Shown here in pieces: positions 1 to 4,733 of a DNA stretch of 5,663 nt (the stretch's first letter is position 1; each line of letters opens with the position of its first letter). The DNA is from JACCXJ01 sp052387115 (GTDB taxonomy: Bacteria > Pseudomonadota > Gammaproteobacteria > JACCXJ01): NCBI GenBank assembly GCA_052387115.1, contig JBQTJM010000035.1:1-5663 (forward strand), read 5' to 3'. Made by a program: the position numbers and the translations under genes. The notes below the pieces were generated by a model. That model was not told the origin of the DNA, did no database searches, and was given only the letters and a program-made list of their open reading frames with translations.

Positions 1-1
1 T

Positions 2-52
2 GGCATGGCACGCTTGGCCGACATCGAATTCGCTTACGATCTCTACCACTGA
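2..52 (+). CDS. Possible C-terminal tail of an unidentified protein (partial at left edge)
   Basis: The frame entering from the left edge reads ...ARLADIEFAYDLYH and stops at TGA 50-52. The codons are rich in G/C at the third position, as in neighbouring real genes, and the residues are a normal mix, so this may be the end of a gene that starts outside the window. Only 16 residues are visible and I do not recognise the family. The opposite strand is also open over 1-160, with plausible residues but no ATG or GTG in its first half, so the strand choice is uncertain. Confidence 0.35.
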   Translation, partial: GMARLADIEFAYDLYH

Positions 53-316
53 ATCCCTCCAGGTCGCCTGCTCGAAAATGTCGCCGACCCCCTTGTGCTC
101 GATCAACTTGTGGGTAAAGACCAGCCCTGGAAGGGGGAGGGCGAGGGTGGGGGTCGAGCGTCACAGGATCCTGACAGGCTCAATCCCTATCCTGCCGAAA
201 GCCGCACACTCACCCGCTCCTTCTGCTCGCGGCTATGGCGCAGCTCGGCGCCCAGGGCCATGAGGTACTCGCGCTCGGCCGCCACGCATGGCACACCGAT
301 GGTCTGACGGGCCGGT
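53..316. other. Stretch with no supportable gene
   Basis: Short open frames exist on both strands but none has a recognisable family, a ribosome site and a start together. A 27-codon frame at 235-318 (begins MAQLGAQGHEVLALGR) has gene-like residues but is too short to call and could be a relic. The G-rich run at 133-153 and a 10-bp palindrome CAGGATCCTG at 164-173 are the only structures seen. The region may hold decayed coding DNA, given the broken toxin gene that follows. Confidence 0.4.
133..153 (+). other. G-quadruplex-type motif
   Basis: Four G runs (5, 3, 3 and 5 long) are separated by A, CGA and T, which fits the canonical pattern of four runs of at least three Gs with loops of 1-7 bases. 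It lies in non-coding DNA. Folding and function are inference. In a GC-rich genome such motifs also arise by chance. Confidence 0.4.
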
Positions 317-495
317 AAGGAGATACCGCAGACCGACTACGGGCTCGAACGGATGGATTATCTGGTAGAGGGCGTGATCGGCTCGACGCGCTAGGGTGAG
401 GCACGTTCGATCGAAGGATTAAGCAGGTGGCGCCTGTTATCAAGGAAGAACCGGACGAAATCGTCGTCATCAGCGTATACACGTTTTTCTTTTGA
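317..495 (+). pseudogene. Remnant of a DUF4258-like toxin gene (frameshifted)
   Basis: The last part, 400-495, reads FDRRIKQVAP, then VVISVYTFFF, then TGA at 493-495. This resembles the C-terminus of DUF4258-type proteins (RelE-like fold), which often sit directly upstream of DUF2283 genes. The frame is closed by TGA at 397-399 and has no start codon. The preceding piece, in another frame from 317 (contains LERMDYLVEGVIGSTR, then TAG 392-394), fits the upstream part of the same domain, so at least one frameshift separates the two. An AAGGAG at 317-322 could be the old ribosome site. The next gene starts 9 bases after the stop, as expected for a two-gene toxin-antitoxin operon. Family assignment is from recalled patterns. 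The break is seen directly, but a sequencing error cannot be excluded. Confidence 0.45.
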
Positions 496-504
496 GCGGA
501 TATC

Positions 505-726
505 ATGAAGATCAGCTACGACCGTGAAGTGGACGCCCTATATATCAGGCTTTTGGACGGCAGCCACGAGTGCCGAACGCTCAGATTCAACCATGAGGTT
601 GCCCTGAATATCGGGCCGGGCGAAGCCCTCGTCGGCATCGAGATCCTGGATGCCAAGCATGTGCTCGGCGCTGAAGAGCTTCCGGATCTCGTGGTCGAAA
701 ACGTCCGGCTTGCCGCCGCAGGCTGA
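505..726 (+). CDS. DUF2283 family small protein, probable antitoxin partner
   Basis: This 73-residue protein has the DUF2283 signature: an N-terminal MKISYDREVDALYIRL strand pattern, a central acidic/hydrophobic stretch (EVALNIGP), and the closing GIEILDAKHVLG motif at about residues 47-58. The usual length is 60-75, so it looks complete. The ATG at 505 is preceded by a weak GAGCGG ribosome site and lies 9 bases after the broken DUF4258-like frame. DUF2283 genes are commonly paired with DUF4258 genes and are thought to be the antitoxin half. The biochemical role is not firmly known. Here the partner looks dead, so this would be an orphan antitoxin. The 3' end faces the palindromic element at 796, which may end transcription. 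Family call is confident, function is inference. Confidence 0.85.
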   Translation: MKISYDREVDALYIRLLDGSHECRTLRFNHEVALNIGPGEALVGIEILDAKHVLGAEELPDLVVENVRLAAAG

Positions 727-795
727 AGACACGACGCGCTTCAGGCGGTGAGGAAACGCGCGTAAGGCAGACAGGCCGGAAGCCCGCTTTTCACT

Positions 796-821
796 GGTTC
801 CCAAGCTCGGGCTTGGGAACC
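796..821. repeat. Palindromic repeat, hairpin 1 of left unit (11-bp stem)
   Basis: GGTTCCCAAGC (796-806), loop TCGG, then the exact complement at 811-821. The same stem recurs at 1076-1101 with a different loop. It lies 70 bases downstream of the DUF2283 gene and could stop or stabilise its transcript, though there is no T run typical of an intrinsic terminator. Confidence 0.9.
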
Positions 822-825
822 CGCT

Positions 826-845
826 CGGGAAGCTCCAGCTTCCCG
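826..845. repeat. Palindromic repeat, hairpin 2 of left unit (8-bp stem)
   Basis: CGGGAAGC (826-833), loop TCCA, complement at 838-845. It sits 4 bases after hairpin 1. Its counterpart in the right-hand unit (1051-1070) differs at one stem pair, and both sides of that pair are changed, so pairing is kept. Confidence 0.9.
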
Positions 846-941
846 GAACTCATCCTCACATTGGAACTTGGAAGCGCATAAATCAACCGCCAATAGGGTC
901 AACCGAGCACCCCCTGCCTGAACCGCCTTCGATAACTCGCC

Positions 942-1055
942 ATGCCTCGAAGCCGTTACCGTGTTCGCCAGGAATCATGCCCGCACCTCCTGATCGCGAC
1001 GGTAAACCACTGGCCGCCACATCGAGGTGATGCGGGCCTGGTGATGGAGACGTGA
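942..1055 (+). pseudogene. Truncated N-terminal fragment of a RAYT-like transposase
   Basis: The frame from ATG 942 reads MPRSRYRVRQES, then a stretch containing TVNHWPP, and stops at TGA 1053-1055 after 37 residues. A family of REP-associated transposases begins MPR-x-x-Y-R, followed by P-H/Y, a hydrophobic TxTV strand and W-x-P. This fragment matches that order over about 25 residues, after which similarity stops. The HUH metal motif and the catalytic tyrosine that a working enzyme needs are absent, since a full protein is about 150-200 residues. The stop codon lies inside the right-hand palindrome. It differs from the intact RAYT at 4766, which starts with a different pattern, so it comes from a second subgroup. 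The match is from memory and moderate. Confidence 0.45.
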
Positions 1056-1070
1056 AGCGGGAGCTTCACG
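1051..1070. repeat. Palindromic repeat, hairpin 2 of right unit (8-bp stem)
   Basis: CGTGAAGC (1051-1058), loop GGGA, complement 1063-1070. Read on the minus strand it matches the 826-845 hairpin except for one covarying stem pair and the loop. Confidence 0.9.
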
Positions 1071-1075
1071 CACCG

Positions 1076-1101
1076 GGTTCCCAAGCCGGAGCTTGGGAAC
1101 C
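1076..1101. repeat. Palindromic repeat, hairpin 1 of right unit (11-bp stem)
   Basis: GGTTCCCAAGC (1076-1086), loop CGGA, complement 1091-1101. The stem is identical to 796-821. It is 34 bases beyond the stop codon of the minus-strand beta-helix gene, so it could also serve as that transcript's 3' end. Confidence 0.9.
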
Positions 1102-1135
1102 AGCAAGATCCAAGGGCACAGCGCCGCGGCCGGCG

Positions 1136-1621
1136 TTACCGGCGTCTGAGCCGGATCCTCACAAGCGTGTTGTTGATCGTGACCGGCGTGCTACTGGCGG
1201 TGGCGGCGATCTCCCGGATCCCGAGCACGCCCTTCAGGCGCTTCTTGGTGGTCGCCCGGACGAGTCGCTTGCCCTGCTTGGTGAGCCTGAGCGTGACCTG
1301 CCCGGTCCCGCCGGGCGGGACATTGGTGACACCCGTGGCGAAGCGGATCCGCCTCGCGGCCTTGGTGACCGCGCCATCGGCGGCCCGCAAGGCACGCGTT
1401 CTCACGACCACCTCGACCTCGTTGGTACACTGGGCATCCGTCAGGTTGCATCGGACGGGGATCCCGCAGGTCGTGCCCCGGCAGTCGAGCCTCGTGCCGG
1501 CCAACTCGGCCTGGAGGGGGACCCGTCCTCGCTCGACGGCGCCGCTGTCGCAGTCGGCCAAGGTATCCCCGTCGCCGTCCTGGGCGCGGGGTGCCCCGCG
1601 CTGATCGGTGCCCGTGGCGCA
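1136..1621 (-). CDS. C-terminal portion of the beta-helix protein in the shifted frame
   Basis: This frame begins mid-gene with CATGTDQRGAPRAQDGDGD and continues through ADCDSGAVERG to TAA at 1138-1136 (161 residues). The TDQRG...DGDG...CD.GA.E pattern is what normally follows the SPAIDAV motif in choice-of-anchor-Q proteins, so it is the true continuation of the upstream frame and not an independent gene. An internal ATG at 1561-1559 could give a 141-residue product, but no ribosome site supports that. After the anchor motif comes a region with CRGTTCGIPVRC and TDAQC cysteines, then a strand-rich, lysine/arginine-rich end that looks like an immunoglobulin-like C-terminal domain. That fold is inference. 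Confidence 0.7.
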   Translation of the reverse strand, partial: CATGTDQRGAPRAQDGDGDTLADCDSGAVERGRVPLQAELAGTRLDCRGTTCGIPVRCNLTDAQCTNEVEVVVRTRALRAADGAVTKAARRIRFATGVTNVPPGGTGQVTLRLTKQGKRLVRATTKKRLKGVLGIREIAATASSTPVTINNTLVRIRLRRR

Positions 1622-3081
1622 GGGGCCCCGAGCACGGCGTCGATGGCGGGGCTGCCGAAGACCAAGGCATGGGTAGGGGTGGGACCCCCGTTGTAGGCGA
1701 GGGTGGGGTCGAGGACGCTCACGAGCGGAACCGCGGGTACGCGGTCGGTTGCGCCCAGCGCGAACCCCGCGATGCGCGCCGAGCCGTCATGGCCGATGAC
1801 GTTGAAACCGTCGGCGATGACCGTGCCCTGACCACTCTGGCCCGCGACGCTGTACGCCTCCGGACCGTTGACGGGTGCCGTGTTGCCCGAGAGCAGGCTC
1901 TGGACGAGCGTCAGGCTTCCCGTGTTGAACAGGCCGCCCGCGACGCGCCCCGACGCATTGCCCGTAACGGTGCTGTTGGTGAGCGTCACCGTCCCGCTGT
2001 TGTCCATGGCCCCCCCACGATCGGTAGCGGTATTGCCCGAGATGGTGCTGTTGGACAGGGTCAGCTCAGTGCCGGATCTGTTCAACACGCCACCGCCACT
2101 GGTGCCCGCCTTATTGCCCGAGATGGTGCTGTTGACCAGCGTCAGGAGGTCGCCGTTGCTCACGCCGCCGCCATCGGTGCCCGCCGTATTGTTCGAAACC
2201 GTCGTATTCGTCAGGGTCACCACGCTGGCGTAATGAGTGCCCTGGGAGTCGAAGCCAAGCGGGCTGGAAATACCACCACCGCGGGACTGGGCTGAATTAC
2301 CCTCGATGGTGCTGTTGGTCAGGCTCAGGGTGCCGAAGCTGCTGTCGATGCCGCCGCCGTAGTCCGCCGAATTTCCCGAGACGGTGCTGTCGGTCAATGT
2401 CAGGGTGCCGTGGTTGTCGATGCCACCGCCGCCGAACCCCGCCGAATTTCCCGAGATGGTGCTGTTGTTGAGCGTCAGCGTGCCTTCGTTTCTGATGCCG
2501 CCGCCTTCGCCAAAAAAGCCGGCCACACCGCCGGTCACGGTGGTATTTTCCAGGGTCAGGTTTCCGGTCGCCCCCACGGCCAGGATGCGAAACTGCGGGG
2601 CGCTGCTATCGCGCGTGATGGTAACGAATGCGTTGATCGTGATCTCGGAGGTGACGACCGGCAAGCCGCTAGGACCATACGTGCTGTTGTTGACCGCGGT
2701 CAGCGTGGGGCTACCCGGCGGTACCGCGATCGTGTCCGCGCCGCTGCCCGCCGGACACCCGCCGACCGGGGCGTCCGTATTCGCGGCGGTGATGGCGTCG
2801 ACCAGGGTGCAGGGTAAGCCATCGGCGATGATGGTTGCCGCCAAGGCCGGCGCCTGGCCGAGGGCGCAGAGGAGGGCAATCCCGCCGAGCGAGCGGCGCC
2901 ACCGGCGTTGCAGGGCGCGCCGCAGCCGGCGCGGCAGGCGGGCCAAGCCCTGGTAATACTCGGCGAAACGGGGCCAGATCGCCGGGCCGGGCGCAGCGAG
3001 GCCGGGAAGTGCTGCGGTCCGCGCCAGCTCCTCCTGGAACACGGTCAGGGCCTGGGGGGGTGTACGTTTGGGGTCGGGCAT
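1136..3081 (-). CDS. CSLREA / choice-of-anchor-Q type secreted parallel beta-helix protein, interrupted by one frameshift
   Basis: The first 487 codons run in one frame from ATG 3081 and the rest (1621 down to TAA 1138-1136) in another. Joined, they give about 648 residues. Order: a 63-residue basic N-terminal extension, a hydrophobic signal segment at about 64-81 ending APALA, the CSLREA-like motif CTLVDAITAANTD at 91-103, nine beta-helix rungs of the type LTLxNSTISGNSA..GGGI at about 174-400, the NGGPTPTHAL...GSPAIDAV anchor-Q motif at about 464-483, then TDQRG, a DGDGD loop and a cysteine-bearing C-terminal domain ending in RLRRR. Such proteins are exported and probably sit at the cell surface. 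No substrate is known. The start is set by AAGGAGG at 3087-3093, 5 bases from the ATG. No clear promoter is visible. The gene stands alone, convergent with the DUF2283 gene. Without repair, the first frame continues as proline/serine-rich nonsense to 1441. Confidence 0.85.
1622..1629 (-). other. Frameshift site in the beta-helix gene
   Basis: The run GGGGCCCC lies exactly where the two halves of the gene change frame. Adding one base here gives VLGAP-CATGTDQRG, which restores the family pattern. Short G/C runs like this are common places for indels and sequencing errors. Confidence 0.65.
1882..2562 (-). repeat. Repeat array encoding nine beta-helix rungs
   Basis: About nine units of roughly 63-110 bases encode variants of GTLTLxNSTISGNSA followed by a GGGI or GGGV turn (residues about 174-400). 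One unit is longer because of an inserted loop (SPLGFDSQGTHYA). The repeats are degenerate at DNA level, so they are old and probably stable. The stacked N-S/T-T/S-I/V pattern is typical of right-handed parallel beta-helices. Confidence 0.8.
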
Positions 3082-3086
3082 GGCGG

Positions 3087-3093
3087 CCTCCTT
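3087..3093 (-). promoter_or_regulatory. Strong ribosome binding site of the beta-helix gene
   Basis: AAGGAGG on the minus strand lies 5 bases before the ATG at 3081-3079. It fixes the start and shows that the long basic stretch before the signal segment is translated. Confidence 0.8.
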
Positions 3094-3195
3094 GCTTGGA
3101 TCGGTATGTCCTTGGACGCCGGGTGCTCGAAGACACCCTCAGGCGCGTGGAGAAGGATAGCGCAAACAAGAGCGCTGGTGCAAGGGGGTGTGGCG

Positions 3196-3218
3196 GGCGC
3201 CCGCCCGCGGCGGGCGCC
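3196..3218. repeat. GC-rich inverted repeat, 10-bp stem, 3-base loop
   Basis: GGCGCCCGCC (3196-3205), loop CGC, then the exact complement at 3209-3218. There is no T run on either side, so it is not a standard terminator. It lies upstream of both divergent genes. Role unknown. Confidence 0.6.
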
Positions 3219-3253
3219 GACCTCCTCGTTCCAGGGGGGCGAACGGGCTGACT

Positions 3254-3284
3254 GCCGGGCTCCGCTCCGGTCGTCCTGGCTACG
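3254..3284 (-). repeat. Diverged REP copy
   Basis: It aligns to the minus-oriented REP at 5305-5336 with 24 identities over 31 aligned bases plus one gap. It keeps the CTAC (GTAG on the minus strand) flank at 3280-3283. One stem pair has changed from T-A to C-G on both sides, which keeps pairing, while others are now wobble or lost. Confidence 0.5.
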
Positions 3285-3384
3285 AGGGCAAGCCGATTCC
3301 ACCGGTTCGTCGGCGCTCTGAGGTGCCTAACGATACCTGAAAGCGGGCCTTGCACAGTGGAGGCACCTTGAATAACCTTGTGCC

Positions 3385-3612
3385 ATGCGATTCGAAGACC
3401 GTATCACGATCACGCCGGGCGTGCGGAGTGGTAAACCGTGCATCAAAGGCACGCGTATCACCGTCTACGATATCCTGGAGTACCTGGCCGGCGGGATGAG
3501 CGAGGCGCAGATCCTCGCGGATTTCCCAAGCCTCCGTGCCGACGACATTCGGGCGTGCCTGGCGTTTGCGGCGGCGCGTGAGCGACGCCTTGCAATCTCG
3601 CATGTTGCGTGA
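3385..3612 (+). CDS. DUF433 family protein, probable antitoxin
   Basis: A 75-residue protein with the full DUF433 signature: ITITPGVRSGKPCIKGTRI at about 7-25, then a helical YDILEYLAGGMSEAQIL segment, then DFPSLRADDIRACLAFAA at about 46-63. The fold is helix-turn-helix-like and the family is usually found just upstream of DUF5615 PIN-like genes, where it is taken to be the antitoxin and possibly a self-regulating DNA binder. An in-frame TAA at 3373-3375 makes ATG 3385 the only reasonable start. No good ribosome site is within the usual distance (GGAGG is about 22 bases away), so a leaderless or weakly translated message is possible. It overlaps the next gene by 4 bases. Family is sure, role is inferred. 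Confidence 0.92.
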   Translation: MRFEDRITITPGVRSGKPCIKGTRITVYDILEYLAGGMSEAQILADFPSLRADDIRACLAFAAARERRLAISHVA

Positions 3613-3953
3613 AGCTCCTCTTCGACGAAAACCTGAGCCAGCGCCTCGTCAAGCGGCTCGAGGCATCGTTCCCAGGCAGCGTGCATGTGGAACTAATCGG
3701 CCTTCGCGCAAACCCCGATCAATCCGTCTGGGACTACGCGGGACTCCACGACCTCACCATCGTTTCCAAGGACAATGACTTTCGGCAGATGAGCTTTTTG
3801 AAGGGACCGCCACCAAAGGTCATCTGGCTATCCGTTGGCAATGCGGGAACGGACACCATCGCGCGGCTCTTGGAGAAAAGTGTAACCGAGGTGACGAAGT
3901 TCGTCGCCAATGCGGATGAGAGCCTGCTTGAGCTGGATCTAGGGGGCCTTTGA
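3609..3953 (+). CDS. DUF5615 PIN-like protein, probable toxin ribonuclease
   Basis: This 114-residue protein starts with GTG in a GTGA overlap with the DUF433 stop, so the two are translationally coupled. The N-terminal MKLLFDENLSQRLV carries the D6-E7-N8 motif of DUF5615. SVWDYAGLHDLTIVSKDNDF (39-58) gives D42, D55 and D57, the acidic residues expected to bind the metal in PIN-like nucleases. A hydrophobic VIWLSVGNAGT strand and turn follow, and the C-terminus is helical. Length is normal for the family (about 110-120). PIN-domain toxins cleave RNA, and with its DUF433 partner this should form a toxin-antitoxin pair similar in logic to VapBC. Neither activity nor target can be read from the sequence. 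No decay is visible, since all key acidic residues are present. Confidence 0.92.
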   Translation: MKLLFDENLSQRLVKRLEASFPGSVHVELIGLRANPDQSVWDYAGLHDLTIVSKDNDFRQMSFLKGPPPKVIWLSVGNAGTDTIARLLEKSVTEVTKFVANADESLLELDLGGL

Positions 3954-4041
3954 TCGGCCCGCCTGTTGAACGTCCGGGGGCCGGGCGCTCCGAGACTGCT
4001 CCCGAGGGCGCGGGCTCGCGTACATCGACGCCGGCCCGCCC

Positions 4042-4077
4042 GCAATCGAGCGGGGCCTTCGCCCGCGCTTCGATTGC
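4042..4077. terminator. Imperfect hairpin downstream of the toxin-antitoxin pair
   Basis: The outer stem GCAATCGA (4042-4049) pairs with TCGATTGC (4070-4077). The inner GCGGG (4050-4054) pairs with CCCGC (4062-4066), leaving a 3-base bulge and a 7-base loop. It is about 90 bases after the DUF5615 stop. There is no T run, so termination is a guess and it may be another palindromic repeat. Confidence 0.35.
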
Positions 4078-4135
4078 CTGTGGCAGAGACCGGTACGACT
4101 GCAGCCGGGTACAGCCGACGTTGGTCCCGTCAGGT

Positions 4136-4163
4136 ATAGGGGCGACCGGCCGGTCGCCCCTAT
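4136..4163. repeat. Perfect 28-bp palindrome
   Basis: ATAGGGGCGACCGG is followed immediately by its exact complement with no spacer. It is unrelated in sequence to the two other palindrome families in this window. As DNA it is a symmetric site; as RNA it would fold to a tight hairpin. I recall similar GGGGCGACCGG palindromes as dispersed repeats in other genomes, but cannot check that here. Confidence 0.85.
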
Positions 4164-4167
4164 CATC

Positions 4168-4199
4168 GCCGGGGTTCGCGCCGCTCGTCCCGGGCCACG
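4168..4199 (-). repeat. Diverged REP copy
   Basis: 25 of 32 positions match the minus-oriented REP at 5305-5336, including the central CGCTCGTCCC. The conserved flank is GTGG (minus strand) instead of GTAG, a variant known among REPs. One stem pair has changed T-A to C-G on both sides, while the outermost pair is broken. Confidence 0.6.
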
Positions 4200-4281
4200 C
4201 GTGCTGCGGGCCGTCTTGCCCGCCGTGGTAGGATCCGTTGCAGCAAAATACCGCAACAGCGAGCGATGGACTACCGGCAGC

Positions 4282-4650
4282 ATGAGCGCCATAGCCTTCG
4301 ATACCCTGAAGTTCGCCAAACGCCTCAAGGAGGCCGGGTTCACCGAGCAGCAGGCCGAAGCCCTAGCCGCTGCCGAGGCGGAATTCATCGAACAGAACCT
4401 GGCCACGAAACGAGACATCGCCGACATCAAGCGCGATATCAAAGAACTTGAGGTCACGCTGCGCAATGATTTGAAACAACTCGAGGTCACCCTGCGCAAT
4501 GAGATCAAACAGCTTGATGTCAAGATCGAACAGGTCCGTTCGGACGTTGCCCGCGACCTGAAAGACCTCGAATACCGCATGACGATCAAGCTGGGTACCA
4601 TGATGGTAGTTGCGGTCGCTGCGATGGCGACGCTGGTAAAGCTGTTGTAA
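4282..4650 (+). CDS. DUF1640-like coiled-coil protein with C-terminal membrane anchor
   Basis: A 122-residue protein. MSAIAFDTLKFAKRLKEAGF and TEQQAEALAAAEAEF (about 1-36) form the conserved N-terminal region of DUF1640-type proteins, followed by LATKRDIADIKRDIKE. A long coiled coil covers about 40-95 and contains three 11-residue repeats (KELEVTLRNDL, KQLEVTLRNEI, KQLDVKIEQVR). The end, LGTMMVVAVAAMATLVKLL, is a single membrane helix. The bacterial family is related to the CCDC90/MCUR1 group. Its molecular role is not established, and it often lies near mobile or toxin-antitoxin genes. The frame is open upstream to 4201, but family similarity begins at ATG 4282, so I chose that start. No strong ribosome site is seen. 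It is followed after 10 bases by a REP hairpin. Confidence 0.85.
   Translation: MSAIAFDTLKFAKRLKEAGFTEQQAEALAAAEAEFIEQNLATKRDIADIKRDIKELEVTLRNDLKQLEVTLRNEIKQLDVKIEQVRSDVARDLKDLEYRMTIKLGTMMVVAVAAMATLVKLL
4441..4539 (+). repeat. Three tandem 33-bp units in the coiled-coil gene
   Basis: Units at 4441-4473, 4474-4506 and 4507-4539. The first two are nearly identical (AAAGAACTTGAGGTCAC versus AAACAACTCGAGGTCAC, both continuing CTGCGCAATGA). The third has diverged after about 15 bases. Each encodes 11 residues, three helical turns, so gain or loss of a unit lengthens the coiled coil without breaking the frame. Confidence 0.75.
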
Positions 4651-4660
4651 TTCGAGCAAA

Positions 4661-4697
4661 TGTAGGCTGGGAAGAGGCGCAACCGAATCCCAGCGAC
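4661..4697 (+). repeat. REP sequence upstream of the RAYT gene (subtype A, + orientation)
   Basis: The GTAG tetranucleotide at 4662-4665 precedes a stem GCTGGGA (4666-4672) paired with TCCCAGC (4688-4694). The loop region is AGAGGCGCAACCGAA. GTAG followed by a hairpin is the defining layout of REPs moved or maintained by RAYT proteins. Confidence 0.85.
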
Positions 4698-4733
4698 GGC
4701 GGTGATATCGGCACGGACCTCCTCCTCGTCCAA

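Larger units (their letters stand above)
796..1101. mobile_element. Decayed REP/RAYT-type element or MITE-like derivative
   Basis: A two-hairpin unit at 796-845 (11-bp stem then 8-bp stem) and its inverted counterpart at 1051-1101 (8-bp stem then 11-bp stem) enclose about 205 bases. The interior holds a short frame at 942 that resembles the start of a REP-associated tyrosine transposase. The arrangement fits a transposase gene bracketed by its REP palindromes that has lost most of the gene. It lies exactly between two convergent genes. No target-site duplication was identified. The boundaries given are those of the outer stems and are inference. Confidence 0.5.
3082..3384. other. Divergent intergenic region with hairpin and worn REP copy
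   Basis: This region separates the minus-strand beta-helix gene from the + DUF433/DUF5615 pair and must hold both promoters, but I could not identify a convincing -35/-10 pair for either. It contains the AAGGAGG ribosome site of the minus gene (3087-3093), a weak GGGTG/CACCC hairpin at 3121-3138, a strong GC hairpin at 3196-3218 and a REP-like relic at 3254-3284. No protein-coding frame here has recognisable content. Confidence 0.6.
3954..4281. other. Non-coding stretch with three inverted-repeat structures
   Basis: No frame with recognisable protein content is seen between the DUF5615 gene and the coiled-coil gene. The stretch contains an imperfect hairpin (4042-4077), a perfect 28-bp palindrome (4136-4163) and a worn REP copy (4168-4199). 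It must hold the promoter of the gene at 4282. TAGGAT at 4229-4234 is -10-like but lacks a -35 partner. Confidence 0.6.

Noticed and set aside
734..763. ACGCGC/GCGCGT hairpin as terminator of the DUF2283 gene
   Set aside because: Six-base stem with an 18-base loop and no T run. The hairpins at 796-845 are far stronger candidates.
796..1101. CRISPR-like array
   Set aside because: Only two units, inverted rather than direct, with one long spacer and no cas genes.
1052..1696. Long + frame of 214 codons opposite the beta-helix gene
   Set aside because: It begins inside the palindromic repeat, its residues are a GC-rich shadow (glycine, proline, arginine), and the minus strand carries a clear family match over the same bases.
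1591..2956. Several + frames opposite the beta-helix repeats
   Set aside because: Their apparent repeats are mirror images of the minus-strand NSTISGNSA repeats and show no protein family pattern.
3350..3378. Promoter TTGCAC - 17 bases - TAACCT before the DUF433 gene
   Set aside because: The spacing is right and would suit a leaderless message, but each box matches consensus at only about half its positions.
4073..4086. 14-base match (ATTGCCTGTGGCAG) to the RAYT gene at 4950-4963
   Set aside because: It could be a scrap of a RAYT gene, but similarity does not extend on either side and one such match by chance in this window is not very unlikely.
3939..4733. 264-codon minus frame opposite the coiled-coil gene
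   Set aside because: It is the antisense of the repeat-rich coiled-coil gene and reads through a REP hairpin. No family pattern, and the + product is clearly recognisable.
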